DNA of 64,000 nucleotides from Acidovorax sp. RAC01. Its GTDB lineage: Bacteria; Pseudomonadota; Gammaproteobacteria; Burkholderiales; Burkholderiaceae_C. Below, one piece after another: positions 40,840 through 50,388 of the stretch (the first letter of the stretch is position 1; each line of letters opens with the position of its first letter). The position numbers and the translations under genes are program-made. Below the pieces are notes generated by a model. That model did no database searches and was not told the origin of the DNA. It saw only the letters and a list, made by a program, of their open reading frames with translations. The stretch lies in NCBI RefSeq assembly GCF_001714725.1, contig NZ_CP016447.1:558001-622000 (forward strand), given 5' to 3'.

Positions 40840-42351
40840 TCAGTCCTCGACGAACGCCTCTTCGCGCTTGTTCTTCACCGAAGGCAGCAGCACGATGATG
40901 AGCAGCAACGCAGCGGCAGCCAGCAGACCCGCCGACAGCGGACGCGTGACGAACACGCTCCAGTCGCCACGCGACAGTAGCAGGGCGCGGCGCAGGTTTT
41001 CTTCCATCATCGGGCCCAGGATGAAGCCCAACAGCAGCGGTGCAGGCTCGGTGCCCAGCTTGTAGAAGATGTAGCCGATCAGGCCGAAACCACCCACCAT
41101 CCAGATGTCGAAGGTGTTGTTGTTGGTGGAGTACACGCCCACCGCGCAGAACAGCACGATGGACGGATACAGCCAGCGGTAGGGCACGGTCAGCAGCTTG
41201 ATCCAGATGCCGATGAGTGGCAGGTTCAGAACGATCAGCATGGCGTTGCCGATCCACATCGAAGCGATCAGGCCCCAGAACAGTTCCGGGTTGCTGGTCA
41301 TCACCTGGGGGCCAGGCTGGATGTTGTGGATGGTCATCGCACCCACCATCAGCGCCATCACCGCGTTGGGCGGAATGCCCAGCGTGAGCAGCGGGATGAA
41401 GGAGGTTTGCGAACCGGCATTGTTGGCCGACTCGGGAGCCGCCACACCGCGGATGTTGCCCTGACCGAAAGGCACTTCGCCCGGCTGGAGCTTGGTCTTC
41501 TTCTCGACCGTGTAGGCCGCAAACGCTGCCAGCAAAGCACCACCGCCGGGCAAGATGCCGAGGGCGGCACCCAGCGCCGTGCCGCGAAGCACGGCAGGGA
41601 TCATGCGCTTGAAGTCTTCCTTGGTCGGGAACAGGCCCTCAACCTTGGCAGTGAACACCTCGCGCTCATCGTCGGGGCGCGACAGGTTGGCAATGATTTC
41701 GCCGTAGCCGAACACACCCATGGCGATGGTCACAAAGCCGATGCCGTCGGTCAGTTCAGGGATATCGAAGCTGAAGCGGGCCACGCCCGAGTTCACGTCG
41801 GTACCCACCAGGCCCATCAGCAGGCCCAGAACAATCATGGCCACCGCCTTGAGCAGCGAGCCCGAGGCCAGCACGACGGCACCGATCAGGCCCAGCACCA
41901 TCAGCGAAAAGTACTCCGCAGGGCCGAACTTGAAAGCGACTTCGGTCAGCGGCGGCGCAAACGCCGCGAGGATCAGGGTACCCACGCAACCGGCAAAGAA
42001 CGAACCCAGGCCAGCGGCGGCCAGTGCGGGGCCTGCCCGGCCCTTGCGCGCCATCTGGTAGCCGTCAATCACGGTGACCACCGACGATGACTCGCCCGGC
42101 AGGTTCACCAAAATGGCGGTGGTTGACCCACCGTACTGCGCGCCGTAGTAGATACCGGCCAGCATGATCAGCGCAGCCACGGGCGGCAGAGCGTAGGTGG
42201 CTGGCAACAGCATGGCAATGGTGGCTACCGGGCCAATGCCTGGCAGCACGCCAATCAGAGTGCCCAGCAGGCAGCCGATGAAGCAATAGATCAGGTTCTG
42301 GAACGTGAAGGCAACGCCAAAACCGAGAGCGAGGTTGTCAAATAAATCCAT
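40840..42351 (-). CDS. tctA: Tripartite tricarboxylate transporter permease TctA
   Basis: Large membrane subunit of a TTT-family transporter, 503 aa with about 11-12 helices. Family hallmarks are GVLPGIGPVATIAMLLPATY, YGAQYGGSTTAILVNLPGES and, in the second repeat, ALGILPGGGALLAAFAAY. It imports carboxylates such as citrate or aromatic acids with a periplasmic TctC/Bug receptor. It is the second gene of tctB-tctA, with a 15-bp gap. No tctC lies in the window, so the receptor must be encoded elsewhere. Confidence 0.95.
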   Translation of the reverse strand: MDLFDNLALGFGVAFTFQNLIYCFIGCLLGTLIGVLPGIGPVATIAMLLPATYALPPVAALIMLAGIYYGAQYGGSTTAILVNLPGESSSVVTVIDGYQMARKGRAGPALAAAGLGSFFAGCVGTLILAAFAPPLTEVAFKFGPAEYFSLMVLGLIGAVVLASGSLLKAVAMIVLGLLMGLVGTDVNSGVARFSFDIPELTDGIGFVTIAMGVFGYGEIIANLSRPDDEREVFTAKVEGLFPTKEDFKRMIPAVLRGTALGAALGILPGGGALLAAFAAYTVEKKTKLQPGEVPFGQGNIRGVAAPESANNAGSQTSFIPLLTLGIPPNAVMALMVGAMTIHNIQPGPQVMTSNPELFWGLIASMWIGNAMLIVLNLPLIGIWIKLLTVPYRWLYPSIVLFCAVGVYSTNNNTFDIWMVGGFGLIGYIFYKLGTEPAPLLLGFILGPMMEENLRRALLLSRGDWSVFVTRPLSAGLLAAAALLLIIVLLPSVKNKREEAFVED

Positions 42352-42366
42352 GGTCGGTGCTCCTGC

Positions 42367-42855
42367 TCAACCCGTGATGAAACTGGGCCACACGGGGAAC
42401 TGCAACTTGAGCGCCCAGACGAATGCCACATAGCTGCCGATGGCCAGAACGGTGGCCAGCACGAACACGCCCTTGGCGTTGAACTCGTTACCGGCCAGGC
42501 TGGCAATGAACGTCAGCGCGTAGATGCCGACGATGAGGCCCATGGCCGGAATGCCCAGGCTGGGCAGGCCGCCGAGCAATATGCCGAACGCAAAGTTGGC
42601 AGCCAGGATGAAGAACAGCGGCTTCCAGGCCCATTTGCCAATCTTGTCGCCGTCCTGGGTTTCCACCGTGAGCGCCTTGAAGGTGATCACGCTGCCAATG
42701 ATGGCCAGCAGGATACCCAGCAGCAGCGGGAAGTAACCCGGGCCCATGCGTGCACCGGTGCCTACGTTGTAGGTGGTCGCGCCCCATGCAAACGCCACCC
42801 CGACACCCATGAACATGAGGCCGGAAAAGAAGTCTTTTTGACTTTTGATTTTCAC
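42367..42855 (-). CDS. tctB: Tripartite tricarboxylate transporter small subunit TctB
   Basis: A 162-aa membrane subunit with four predicted helices (about 8-25, 42-60, 78-112, 125-150) and the TctB signature YNVGTGARMGPGYFPLLLG. The start is a GTG with AGGAGAC 8 nt upstream. It lies immediately upstream of tctA. The 173 bp before it, up to the gspE-like gene, presumably holds the promoter; I saw no clear operator. Confidence 0.92.
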   Translation of the reverse strand: MKIKSQKDFFSGLMFMGVGVAFAWGATTYNVGTGARMGPGYFPLLLGILLAIIGSVITFKALTVETQDGDKIGKWAWKPLFFILAANFAFGILLGGLPSLGIPAMGLIVGIYALTFIASLAGNEFNAKGVFVLATVLAIGSYVAFVWALKLQFPVWPSFITG

Positions 42856-43028
42856 GAACTGTCTCCTTCGACGGAAATCTCGACAGCGCGATTGTGAGGT
42901 CAGCGCTGCCCGGAGCCGATGTGGATTCCACCTACATCTGGCTACGTTTGACCCCCATAACGCTCCACTGCACCACGCCAGGGCAGCAAAGTGCCGCCGC
43001 AGACCCGCCGCGGCTGTCAGCCGGACCG

Positions 43029-44825
43029 CTATTCGAGCGGGGGCGTGGCGGAAACCACCTCTTCCAGCGTGGTGAGCCCTTCGGCAACCCGCAAAGCACC
43101 CGCCAGACGCAGGGGGCGCATACCGTCGGACACTGCCTGGCGGCGCAGTACCCCGATAGAAGGGCTCTGCGTGATCTTGTCCTTGAGGGCTTCGCTGACG
43201 GTGAGCAGTTCGTACAGCCCCATGCGCCCGCGAAAACCGCTCATGCGGCAGTCGACGCAGCCCACTGGCTTGAACGGCTGGTACGCGCCGTTGAGCTTCC
43301 ATGGTTTGACGACCTCGGCCAGCGCCTCGCGGGTGGTCGCCTCGTCCTGCTGCCGGCACTGTTTGCACAGCGTGCGTACCAGCCGCTGTGCGAGCACGCC
43401 GAGCAGCGTCGCGTTGATGAGGTAGGACGGCACGCCCAGTTCCATCATGCGCGTGATGGCACTGGGCGCATCGTTGGTGTGCAGGGTCGAGAACACCAGG
43501 TGCCCGGTCAGCGCAGCCTGGATCGCCATCTCCGCCGTCTCCAGATCGCGGATTTCACCGACCATGATGATGTCCGGGTCCTGGCGCATCAGAGCGCGCA
43601 GGCCTTCGGCGAAGTTGAAGTCCAGTTGCGGCTGCACCTGCGTCTGGTTGAAGCTCGGCTCGATCATTTCGATCGGGTCTTCGACCGTGCTGACATTCAC
43701 CTCCTCGGTGGCCACCCGCTTGAGCGTGGAGTACAGCGTCGTCGTCTTGCCCGAGCCTGTCGGCCCCGTCACCAGGATGATGCCGTGCGGCCGCTTGACC
43801 AGGGACTCCCAGCGCTGTGCGTCGTGCTGGGAAAAGCCCAGTGCGTCCAGATCCTTGACCGCATTGTCGGGATCAAAGATGCGCATGACCATCTTCTCGC
43901 CGAATGCCGTTGGCAACGTGGACAGCCGCATTTCCACCTCGTCGCCGCGCTGGTTGCGGGTCTTGATGCGGCCATCCTGGGGGCGCCGCTTTTCCACCAC
44001 ATCGATACGTCCCAGGAGCTTGATGCGCGAGACCATGGCGTTGTGCACACCCATGGGCATCTGGTAGACCGGGTGCAGCACACCGTCGATGCGAAAACGG
44101 ATCACCCCCTGGTCCCGCCGGGGCTCCAGGTGGATGTCACTGGCGCGCTGGTCGAACGCGTACTGCCACAGCCAGTCCACCACCTTGACCACACCCTGGT
44201 CATTGGCATCGAGCTGCTTGTTGCTCTTGCCCAGTTCCACCAGCTGCTCAAAGCTGGCGCCACCCGAACTGCCCCCCGCCTTCTGGGCCGCCCGCACTGA
44301 TTTGGCCAGCGCAAAGAACTCGGCCGTGAACCGGTGGATATCGACCGGGCTGGCCAGCACCCGCCGCACGGTACGGCGCGACTGGCGCTCGACCTCGGCC
44401 ACCCAGTCATCGACAAACGGCTCGGCGGTTGCAACCACCACCTCCTTGGGCGTGACCTGCACCGGCAGGACCTTGTGCCGTTCGGCATAGGTGGCACTCA
44501 TCGTGTCGGCCACACGCCCCACGTCCACCTTGAGCGGGTCGATCCGCAAGTAAGGCAGCCCCGCGCGTTGCGCCAGGTATTCCGTCAGGGCCTCAATATC
44601 GAGCGGCTTGCCGTCGCTGGCCCGCTCCATGGCCACACTGGCAAGCCGCACCAGGGCGTGCTGGGAGCTTTCTGCCCGAGAGCAGCGCGCAATGGTGCGC
44701 TGCGCCTCTTCGTGCGAAATGACCTGATCGTCTGCCAGCCACTGGACGATGTGGCGCCAGTCCAGTGGTCCGATGTGGCGCGTGACCGGGCCGCGCGCGC
44801 TGCTGTCTGCGGATGAAGCTTTCAT
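43029..44825 (-). CDS. GspE/PilB-family type II/IV secretion ATPase
   Basis: A 598-aa hexameric-type ATPase for pilus assembly or type II secretion. The N-terminal MshEN/GspE_N domain is at about 20-190. The ATPase core has Walker A GPTGSGKTTTLYS, an Asp-box/Walker B region IIMVGEIRDLETAEMA and the His-box LVFSTLHTNDAPSAI. A zinc tetracysteine is visible (LCKQCRQQ ... CVDCRMSGFRG). No other pil or gsp genes are present. It is the last gene of a unit with tatD, the DNA glycosylase and the spermidine-synthase-like gene (31-bp gap). Confidence 0.9.
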   Translation of the reverse strand: MKASSADSSARGPVTRHIGPLDWRHIVQWLADDQVISHEEAQRTIARCSRAESSQHALVRLASVAMERASDGKPLDIEALTEYLAQRAGLPYLRIDPLKVDVGRVADTMSATYAERHKVLPVQVTPKEVVVATAEPFVDDWVAEVERQSRRTVRRVLASPVDIHRFTAEFFALAKSVRAAQKAGGSSGGASFEQLVELGKSNKQLDANDQGVVKVVDWLWQYAFDQRASDIHLEPRRDQGVIRFRIDGVLHPVYQMPMGVHNAMVSRIKLLGRIDVVEKRRPQDGRIKTRNQRGDEVEMRLSTLPTAFGEKMVMRIFDPDNAVKDLDALGFSQHDAQRWESLVKRPHGIILVTGPTGSGKTTTLYSTLKRVATEEVNVSTVEDPIEMIEPSFNQTQVQPQLDFNFAEGLRALMRQDPDIIMVGEIRDLETAEMAIQAALTGHLVFSTLHTNDAPSAITRMMELGVPSYLINATLLGVLAQRLVRTLCKQCRQQDEATTREALAEVVKPWKLNGAYQPFKPVGCVDCRMSGFRGRMGLYELLTVSEALKDKITQSPSIGVLRRQAVSDGMRPLRLAGALRVAEGLTTLEEVVSATPPLE

Positions 44826-44856
44826 GGAAGTGCCCTGTTTCGCTGTACTGCGCGTC

Positions 44857-45624
44857 TCATGCGGCCACGGGTTTGAAGACACGCAACCATTTCCCGGCAG
44901 GCAGGCCCCACCGCGCCTCGATATCGGCAGCGCGCTGGACCAGCTCTGCACGCCTGGGCCGCGAGGGTGTTCGCTGGGCGAGTACCACCGTATTCCCCTC
45001 GCGCGTGGGCTTGAACGCCCACAGGGCCTCAGGCCCGAATGCCTCGGCCATGCTCTGCACACTACGGTCAAAGCTGGACGACCGCCCGAACAGGTTGACG
45101 GTCATGCATCCGTTGTCGGAAAGCAGGGCACGGCAGTCCGAATAGAAGGCCGGGCTGTCGAGCACCGGTGCCGCGGCATCATGGTCGTACAGGTCCACTG
45201 CCAGTGCGTCCACCGTGCCCTGCCACATGGGGTTGCGAATCTCCTGGGCTGCATCGGCCAGCACCACGCGCAGCTTGGGGCCGTCGGGCGGGAGCTTGAA
45301 CCATTGCCGGCAAACCGCCACCACCTGCGGGTTGAGCTCGATGGCGGTGCTGCACACGCGCAGCTTTTTGTGGCAGAACTTGGTGATGGCGCCCGCGCCC
45401 AGGCCCAGCTGCATGGCGTGGCCCTTGGAGACGGTAGCCGGGTCCGCAAACAGGAGCCAGGCCATCATGCGCTGGACGTACTCCAGCTCCAGTTCAAATG
45501 GCTCGGACACGCGCATGGAGCCCTGAATCCAGGGTGTGCCCAGGTGCAGGTGGCGGACTTCGCCATCATCGGAAACGCTGACTTCTGGCAGTTCTGTGGT
45601 TGCGGCTGTCTTTTTTCGGGTCAT
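44857..45624 (-). CDS. Spermidine synthase-like methyltransferase-fold protein
   Basis: A 255-aa protein with a Rossmann methyltransferase fold of the spermidine/spermine-synthase superfamily. The SAM-type loop is MQLGLGAGAITKFCHK, with an acidic residue in STAIELNPQVVAV and LADAAQEI. The catalytic Asp of true spermidine synthases is not clearly conserved (VDLYDHDAAAP occupies that place), so polyamine synthesis is not assured. The start overlaps the stop of the DNA glycosylase (ATGA). Confidence 0.8.
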   Translation of the reverse strand: MTRKKTAATTELPEVSVSDDGEVRHLHLGTPWIQGSMRVSEPFELELEYVQRMMAWLLFADPATVSKGHAMQLGLGAGAITKFCHKKLRVCSTAIELNPQVVAVCRQWFKLPPDGPKLRVVLADAAQEIRNPMWQGTVDALAVDLYDHDAAAPVLDSPAFYSDCRALLSDNGCMTVNLFGRSSSFDRSVQSMAEAFGPEALWAFKPTREGNTVVLAQRTPSRPRRAELVQRAADIEARWGLPAGKWLRVFKPVAA

Positions 45625-46196
45625 CAGGCCAATCCATGCCGGGTCAGGCATTCCTTCCAGGCGGCAAATTTAAGCGCAAAGCCCATGGCAGCATGGGCCG
45701 GGCTCGTAGAGGGCAGCTTAATGGATTCAATCGGGCATGCAGTCGAACCGCCTTGCGGACCCGGATCCATGCCCAGGCTGTGGCGAACCAGCGCGTGGTG
45801 CCGGTAGCTCTCGCCACCGTTGTGCGCAACGGCCCTCAGTAACGGGCATCGCGCCTTCAAGCCGGCAAAGTCATTGACCTGCGCACGGCGGATGGCAGCG
45901 TCAAGGCTTCCCTGGCGCTCGCAACTGGCATACACATCCCACAGTCCCACACCCCGCTCAAGCAGCCAGTGGCAGCGCTGCTCGTAAGCGGCTGCGCCCT
46001 CGGGCAGCGGATGCTCAGGCCACACGGCTGAAAGAATGCGCCAGAACTGGTTTTGCGGATGGCCGTAGTACTGCTGCAACCGCAGCGAGGCGGCCCCGGG
46101 GAAGCTCCCCAGCACCAGCACCACGGTGCGCGGCGATACGACGGGTGCAAGACCCACGAGCCGGTCGGTGACCGCGTCAGCGTCCCCTTGCTTCAT
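45624..46196 (-). CDS. DNA-deoxyinosine (hypoxanthine) glycosylase, UDG superfamily
   Basis: A 190-aa uracil-DNA-glycosylase-superfamily protein of the family-6 HDG type, which excises hypoxanthine from DNA. Motif 1 is LGSFPGAASLRLQQYYGHPQ, followed by QFWRIL. The central AHNGG and the C-terminal LPSTSPAHA loop match the family. ATGA overlaps on both sides (tatD upstream, spermidine-synthase-like downstream) show tight translational coupling. Confidence 0.9.
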   Translation of the reverse strand: MKQGDADAVTDRLVGLAPVVSPRTVVLVLGSFPGAASLRLQQYYGHPQNQFWRILSAVWPEHPLPEGAAAYEQRCHWLLERGVGLWDVYASCERQGSLDAAIRRAQVNDFAGLKARCPLLRAVAHNGGESYRHHALVRHSLGMDPGPQGGSTACPIESIKLPSTSPAHAAMGFALKFAAWKECLTRHGLA

Positions 46197-47062
46197 CAGG
46201 CGCCACCCCCGTCGGGAGACGGGCCCGGGCCATCACCGGGCAGCAGGCGGGCAAGACCTGGCAGGGCGGCCAGCGAGTTTCGCCAAGCGGTGGCCGCCCA
46301 TTCGCGCTCCCCGGTGTCGCGCAACTGTGCGACGGCGCTCGCGATGCGTGGCAACTCTGTCGGTGCGTTGCGGGCCTGGGGCTGGCCTGCGGCACGCTCG
46401 GCCGCAGTGACATACAGCCAGTGCGGCTGGATGTCGGGCGCATCGGTTTCAAGGACCAGGGCGTCTGGTGCCAGTCGGGCTGCCAGCCGGCGAAGCTGCA
46501 GCGCGCGGTCGTGGGTGACCGCCCCTCCAAAGCCAAGCTTGAAGCCCAAGGCCGTAAAAGCCTCTGCCTGCTGAAGGCTGCCGTTGAAGGCATGGGCAAT
46601 GCCGCCCGCCACAGACACTGTGCGGAGACCCTTGAGTACCCTGTCGACCGACCGGCGAACATGCAGGATCACCGGCAGGCCGAACTGGCGCGCCAGCTTC
46701 AGCTGTGCTCGGTAGAACCACTCCTGCCGCTCCATGCTGAGCCCGGGCACGAATCCGTCCAGACCGATTTCGCCCACCGCCACCAGCCTCGGATCGCCGC
46801 GGTGGGCATGCAGCGCCTGGGCCAGCAGATTGATGTCCGCCTCGTGGGCACGACCAGTGAACAAAGGGTGGATTCCGAGCGCGTAGCTGTCGCCATACCG
46901 ATGGGCCAGCACCCGCACCGTGTCCCAGTTGGCCCGCTCGACGGCTGGAAACACACAATGCGCGACTCCCGCCAAGGTGGCCGCCTGCCGAACCGCGTCG
47001 CGGTCATTGTCGAACTCGCAGGCATCAAGATGGCAATGGGTATCGATCCAGACCGGGTGCAT
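46196..47062 (-). CDS. TatD-family metal-dependent deoxyribonuclease
   Basis: A 288-aa TIM-barrel metallohydrolase. Metal-site motifs are IDTHCHLDACEF, AVGEIGLDG (Glu), LPVILHVRRS (His), GIAHAFNGS (His) and LETDAPDI (Asp). TatD proteins are 3'-5' exonucleases with a DNA-repair role. It heads a coupled operon with a DNA glycosylase. The ATG at 47062 gives the family-standard MHPVWIDTHCHLD start; a longer extension upstream is not conserved. Confidence 0.93.
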   Translation of the reverse strand: MHPVWIDTHCHLDACEFDNDRDAVRQAATLAGVAHCVFPAVERANWDTVRVLAHRYGDSYALGIHPLFTGRAHEADINLLAQALHAHRGDPRLVAVGEIGLDGFVPGLSMERQEWFYRAQLKLARQFGLPVILHVRRSVDRVLKGLRTVSVAGGIAHAFNGSLQQAEAFTALGFKLGFGGAVTHDRALQLRRLAARLAPDALVLETDAPDIQPHWLYVTAAERAAGQPQARNAPTELPRIASAVAQLRDTGEREWAATAWRNSLAALPGLARLLPGDGPGPSPDGGGA

Positions 47063-47166
47063 GCCGGAATGATGCCTGATGAAGGCCTGCCCCGTGCAGC
47101 AGCCATCGATCCGTGCTACTGTAAAACCGTGCGCCCACCCGCGGCGTGGTAACTGAAGGTGACAGG

Positions 47167-48120
47167 ATGTCCCGGCCCGCCCTCTACAGCAGTTCACGCC
47201 TCCGCGCAGGTCGCCCGCAGCAGGCGCCTGCCGATGCCCTGCCACCGCCTTCGGCAGCTGCAGCGCCGACGGCCACCAGCCAGAGTGAAGACGCCACGCC
47301 AGCCCGATCAGGCAGCCCGTCGGGCATCGTGATTTCGCGCCGCCAGATGCACGGCTTGGTGGCCACCTTGGCGCTGCTGACAGCGCTTGTGGTCGCTAGC
47401 GCATGGATGCGCCACCCAACGGCACCCCGCGCCATCACCCAGGAAGACATTGATGCCGCAGTGCTGCGCACCCTTCAGACCACAGTACCCCCCTCTGCGG
47501 CAGCCCGGGCGATTGAGGCCATTGGCCCGTCGGTGGTGCGGGTGGCGGGATTCAGCCGGGGCAAGAATGGCAAGGAAGACGTGGAGCGCGGTGTCGGCAC
47601 CGGTGTGGTGGTGGTCGACAAGGGCATCATCCTGACCAACCTGCATGTGGTGACGGGGGCAGACCGGATTACCGTCACTTTTCATGACGGGCTTGAAACA
47701 TCGGCCACCATCACCGGGGCCCAACCCGAGAACGACCTCGCGGTCCTGAGGGCCCACAAGGTGCCCGACGACCTGCAGGCTGCGCCACTGCGATCGACAC
47801 ACGGCCTGCGCCCGGGGGACCATGTGGTTGCTGTGGGGTTTCCGTTTGGGATTGGCCCTTCGGCATCTGCCGGTGTGGTGTCCGGACTCGAGCGGGAATT
47901 CACCTCGCCCGAGGGCAAGCGCCAGCTCAGCAACCTCATCCAGTTTGACGCTGCAGCCAACCCTGGCAATTCCGGCGGGCCGCTGATCACGCTCGACGGC
48001 GAGGTCGTGGGCATCGTCACTGCCATCCTCAACCCCACGCCTGCGCGCACGTTCATCGGCATCGGCTTTGCCGTCCCCATCGAGAACGCAGCCTCCGCCG
48101 TGGGCATGTCTCCGTTCTGA
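47167..48120 (+). CDS. Membrane-anchored trypsin-like (S1C) serine protease without PDZ
   Basis: A 317-aa protein. A cytoplasmic Ser/Ala/Pro-rich N-terminus (about 1-58) precedes one transmembrane helix (about 62-82) and a periplasmic DegP-like protease domain. The catalytic triad appears complete: His160 in TNLHVVTG, Asp190 in ENDLAVL and Ser269 in NPGNSGGPL. There is no PDZ domain. It lies 27 bp upstream of moxR on the same strand and is probably co-transcribed with the moxR-DUF58-VWA cluster. The substrate is unknown. Confidence 0.88.
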   Translation: MSRPALYSSSRLRAGRPQQAPADALPPPSAAAAPTATSQSEDATPARSGSPSGIVISRRQMHGLVATLALLTALVVASAWMRHPTAPRAITQEDIDAAVLRTLQTTVPPSAAARAIEAIGPSVVRVAGFSRGKNGKEDVERGVGTGVVVVDKGIILTNLHVVTGADRITVTFHDGLETSATITGAQPENDLAVLRAHKVPDDLQAAPLRSTHGLRPGDHVVAVGFPFGIGPSASAGVVSGLEREFTSPEGKRQLSNLIQFDAAANPGNSGGPLITLDGEVVGIVTAILNPTPARTFIGIGFAVPIENAASAVGMSPF

Positions 48121-48147
48121 TCACCGCGCATTATCAGGAAGCACTCC

Positions 48148-49173
48148 ATGGAACCGACCACGCCCGGCAGCCTGCCCACCCACCGCAACGCCACCACCGC
48201 CACCCTGATGGAGCAGGTACTCTACGAGGTCAAGCGCGTCGTGGTGGGGCAAGACCGGTTTCTGGAGCGCGTGATGGTGGCCATGCTGGCGCAGGGCCAC
48301 CTGCTGGTCGAAGGCGTTCCCGGCCTGGCCAAGACGCTCACGGTGAAGACGCTGGCCAGCACCATCCAGGGCAGCTTCAAGCGCATCCAGTTCACCCCTG
48401 ACCTGGTACCGGCCGACCTGGTGGGCACGCGCATGTACAACCAGAAAACGGGGGAGTTCAGCACCACGCTGGGCCCCGTCTTTACCCACCTGCTGCTGGC
48501 CGACGAAATCAACCGTGCGCCCGCCAAGGTGCAGAGCGCGCTGCTGGAGGTGATGCAGGAGCGCCAGGTGACCATTGCGGGCGAAACCCACAAGGTGCCC
48601 GAGCCCTTCCTGGTGATGGCCACGCAAAACCCCATCGAAACTGAAGGCACCTACGCCCTGCCCGAGGCGCAGGTGGACCGCTTCATGATGAAAGTGCTGC
48701 TGGGCTACCCCACCGAAGAGGAGGAGTTCGTGATCGCGCAGCGGGCGCTTGATGTACCGGTGCAGGTGCTTCCCGTGGCCACCACGGCCCAGCTGGCCGC
48801 CTTGCAGGCCGAATGCCGCACGGTGTATGTCGACCCCTCGATGCTGCAGTACGCCGTGAAGCTGGTGGCAGCCACGCGGGACCCGGCCCGGCACGGACTC
48901 AAGGAGCTGGCCGGACACATCAGCTGCGGCGCCAGCCCCCGCGCCACCATTGCACTGGCCGAAGGTGCACAGGCACTGGCCATGCTGCGGGGGCGCAACT
49001 ACGTGCTGCCCGAGGACATGACCGACCTGGCCGCAGACGTGCTGCGCCACCGGGTTGCGCTGTCGTACGAGGCCCTGTCGGAAGGCCTGGACGCCGACGC
49101 GCTCATCACCCGCATCATGGGCAAGGTGCCACCGCCTGCGCGCCCGCTGCAGCACGAGCGCGAGGCCGCCTGA
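48148..49173 (+). CDS. MoxR-family AAA+ ATPase
   Basis: A 341-aa AAA+ chaperone-like ATPase. Walker A is the variant GVPGLAKTL, Walker B is LLLADEINRAP, and sensor 1 is MATQNPIE in the context FLVMATQNPIETEGTYALPE. MoxR ATPases work with VWA-domain proteins to mature or assemble complexes. AGGAAG precedes the ATG. DUF58 and VWA genes follow directly, the canonical order. Confidence 0.95.
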   Translation: MEPTTPGSLPTHRNATTATLMEQVLYEVKRVVVGQDRFLERVMVAMLAQGHLLVEGVPGLAKTLTVKTLASTIQGSFKRIQFTPDLVPADLVGTRMYNQKTGEFSTTLGPVFTHLLLADEINRAPAKVQSALLEVMQERQVTIAGETHKVPEPFLVMATQNPIETEGTYALPEAQVDRFMMKVLLGYPTEEEEFVIAQRALDVPVQVLPVATTAQLAALQAECRTVYVDPSMLQYAVKLVAATRDPARHGLKELAGHISCGASPRATIALAEGAQALAMLRGRNYVLPEDMTDLAADVLRHRVALSYEALSEGLDADALITRIMGKVPPPARPLQHEREAA

Positions 49174-49222
49174 GTCGGGAGCCCTGTCGCTGCCCCCGCC
49201 CCGCACATCTGCTACACCCGCC

Positions 49223-50305
49223 ATGACCACGGCACGGCCGCACCCTCACCCACCCGCTGCGGCCGATGCAGGCCGGGTGCCGCAGGGCCATGCGCCACGG
49301 CCGCTGCCCGCCCTGCCCGGCCAGGCCGACCGACTGCTGCGCGAGCTGGAGTGGAAAGTGATCCGCCCCCTGGACGGCCTGCTGCAGGGCGACTACCGCA
49401 CCCTGATGCGCGGCAGCGGGCTCGACCTGGCCGACCTGCGCGAATACCAGCCCCACGATGACGTGCGACACATCGACTGGAACGTGACCGCCCGGCTGAA
49501 CACCCCCCATGTGCGCGTGTTCACCGAGGACCGCGAGATGTCGGCCTGGTTCCTGCTGGATGTGAGCCCGTCGGTGAACTTCGGGCCCGAGGGCCATGCC
49601 AAGCGCGACATCCTCACCGGCTTCGTCGCCGTGCTGGCCCGCCTGCTCACGCGCCATGGCAACCGCGTGGGCGCCATGCTGTACGGCGCAGGCCCGGCAT
49701 CCGCCGCACCGCGCGGGGTGGACACCGTGCTGCCCGCCCGCAGCAGCCGCGCCCATGTGCTGCACCTGGTGCACCACCTGCTGGCGCCCCCCAACGGCCC
49801 CGGCGGCGCTCACGCTGGCAAGGCCACCCGCGGCATCGGGCGCAGCAGCGGCCCGCCAGGCAGCGCCACCGATCTGCAGTGGCTGCTCCGGTCGGCCATG
49901 GCCAACCTGCGCCGCCGCAGCACCGTGTTTGTGGTGTCGGATTTCATCAGCGCGCCCGGTTGGGAAAAGCCCCTGGCCCAGCTGGCACAGCGCCACGACG
50001 TGGTGGCCGTGCGCCTGCTCGACCCGCTGGAACTGGCGTTACCCGATGTCGGCATGATCACCCTGCGCGACGCCGAGACCGGTGAGCAGCTGCAGGTGGA
50101 TACGCACGACGCCGCGTTTCGCCGCCGCTTTGCCCAGCTGGCGGCAGACCGCGAGGCCACGCTCCTGCAGTCGCTGGCCGCAGCCGGGGCCGACACGCTG
50201 GAGCTGTGTACCGACGATGACCTGGTGGATGCGCTGCTGCGCTTCATGGACCTGCGCCGCCGGCGCGTGCGAGCCCCGCGCATCGCACCCGGCCGGGCTG
50301 CCTGA
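49223..50305 (+). CDS. DUF58 domain protein (VWA-like)
   Basis: A 360-aa cytoplasmic protein. The DUF58 core contains the signature GSGLDLADLREYQPHDDVRH followed by IDWNVTARL, and a degenerate vWA fold (FLLDVSPSVNFG) with a DVSPS motif in place of MIDAS DxSxS. The N-terminus is Pro/His-rich and variable. The start was chosen at the ATG 49 bp after moxR; longer readings overlap moxR. It functions with MoxR in an unknown maturation pathway. Confidence 0.9.
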   Translation: MTTARPHPHPPAAADAGRVPQGHAPRPLPALPGQADRLLRELEWKVIRPLDGLLQGDYRTLMRGSGLDLADLREYQPHDDVRHIDWNVTARLNTPHVRVFTEDREMSAWFLLDVSPSVNFGPEGHAKRDILTGFVAVLARLLTRHGNRVGAMLYGAGPASAAPRGVDTVLPARSSRAHVLHLVHHLLAPPNGPGGAHAGKATRGIGRSSGPPGSATDLQWLLRSAMANLRRRSTVFVVSDFISAPGWEKPLAQLAQRHDVVAVRLLDPLELALPDVGMITLRDAETGEQLQVDTHDAAFRRRFAQLAADREATLLQSLAAAGADTLELCTDDDLVDALLRFMDLRRRRVRAPRIAPGRAA

Positions 50306-50388
50306 CACAGGCCTTCCACCACCCGGGCATCGCTCCACCAGGACATCCTTTCACCCCACCACGCACCGCGCCCCAGGACGCTACGAAC

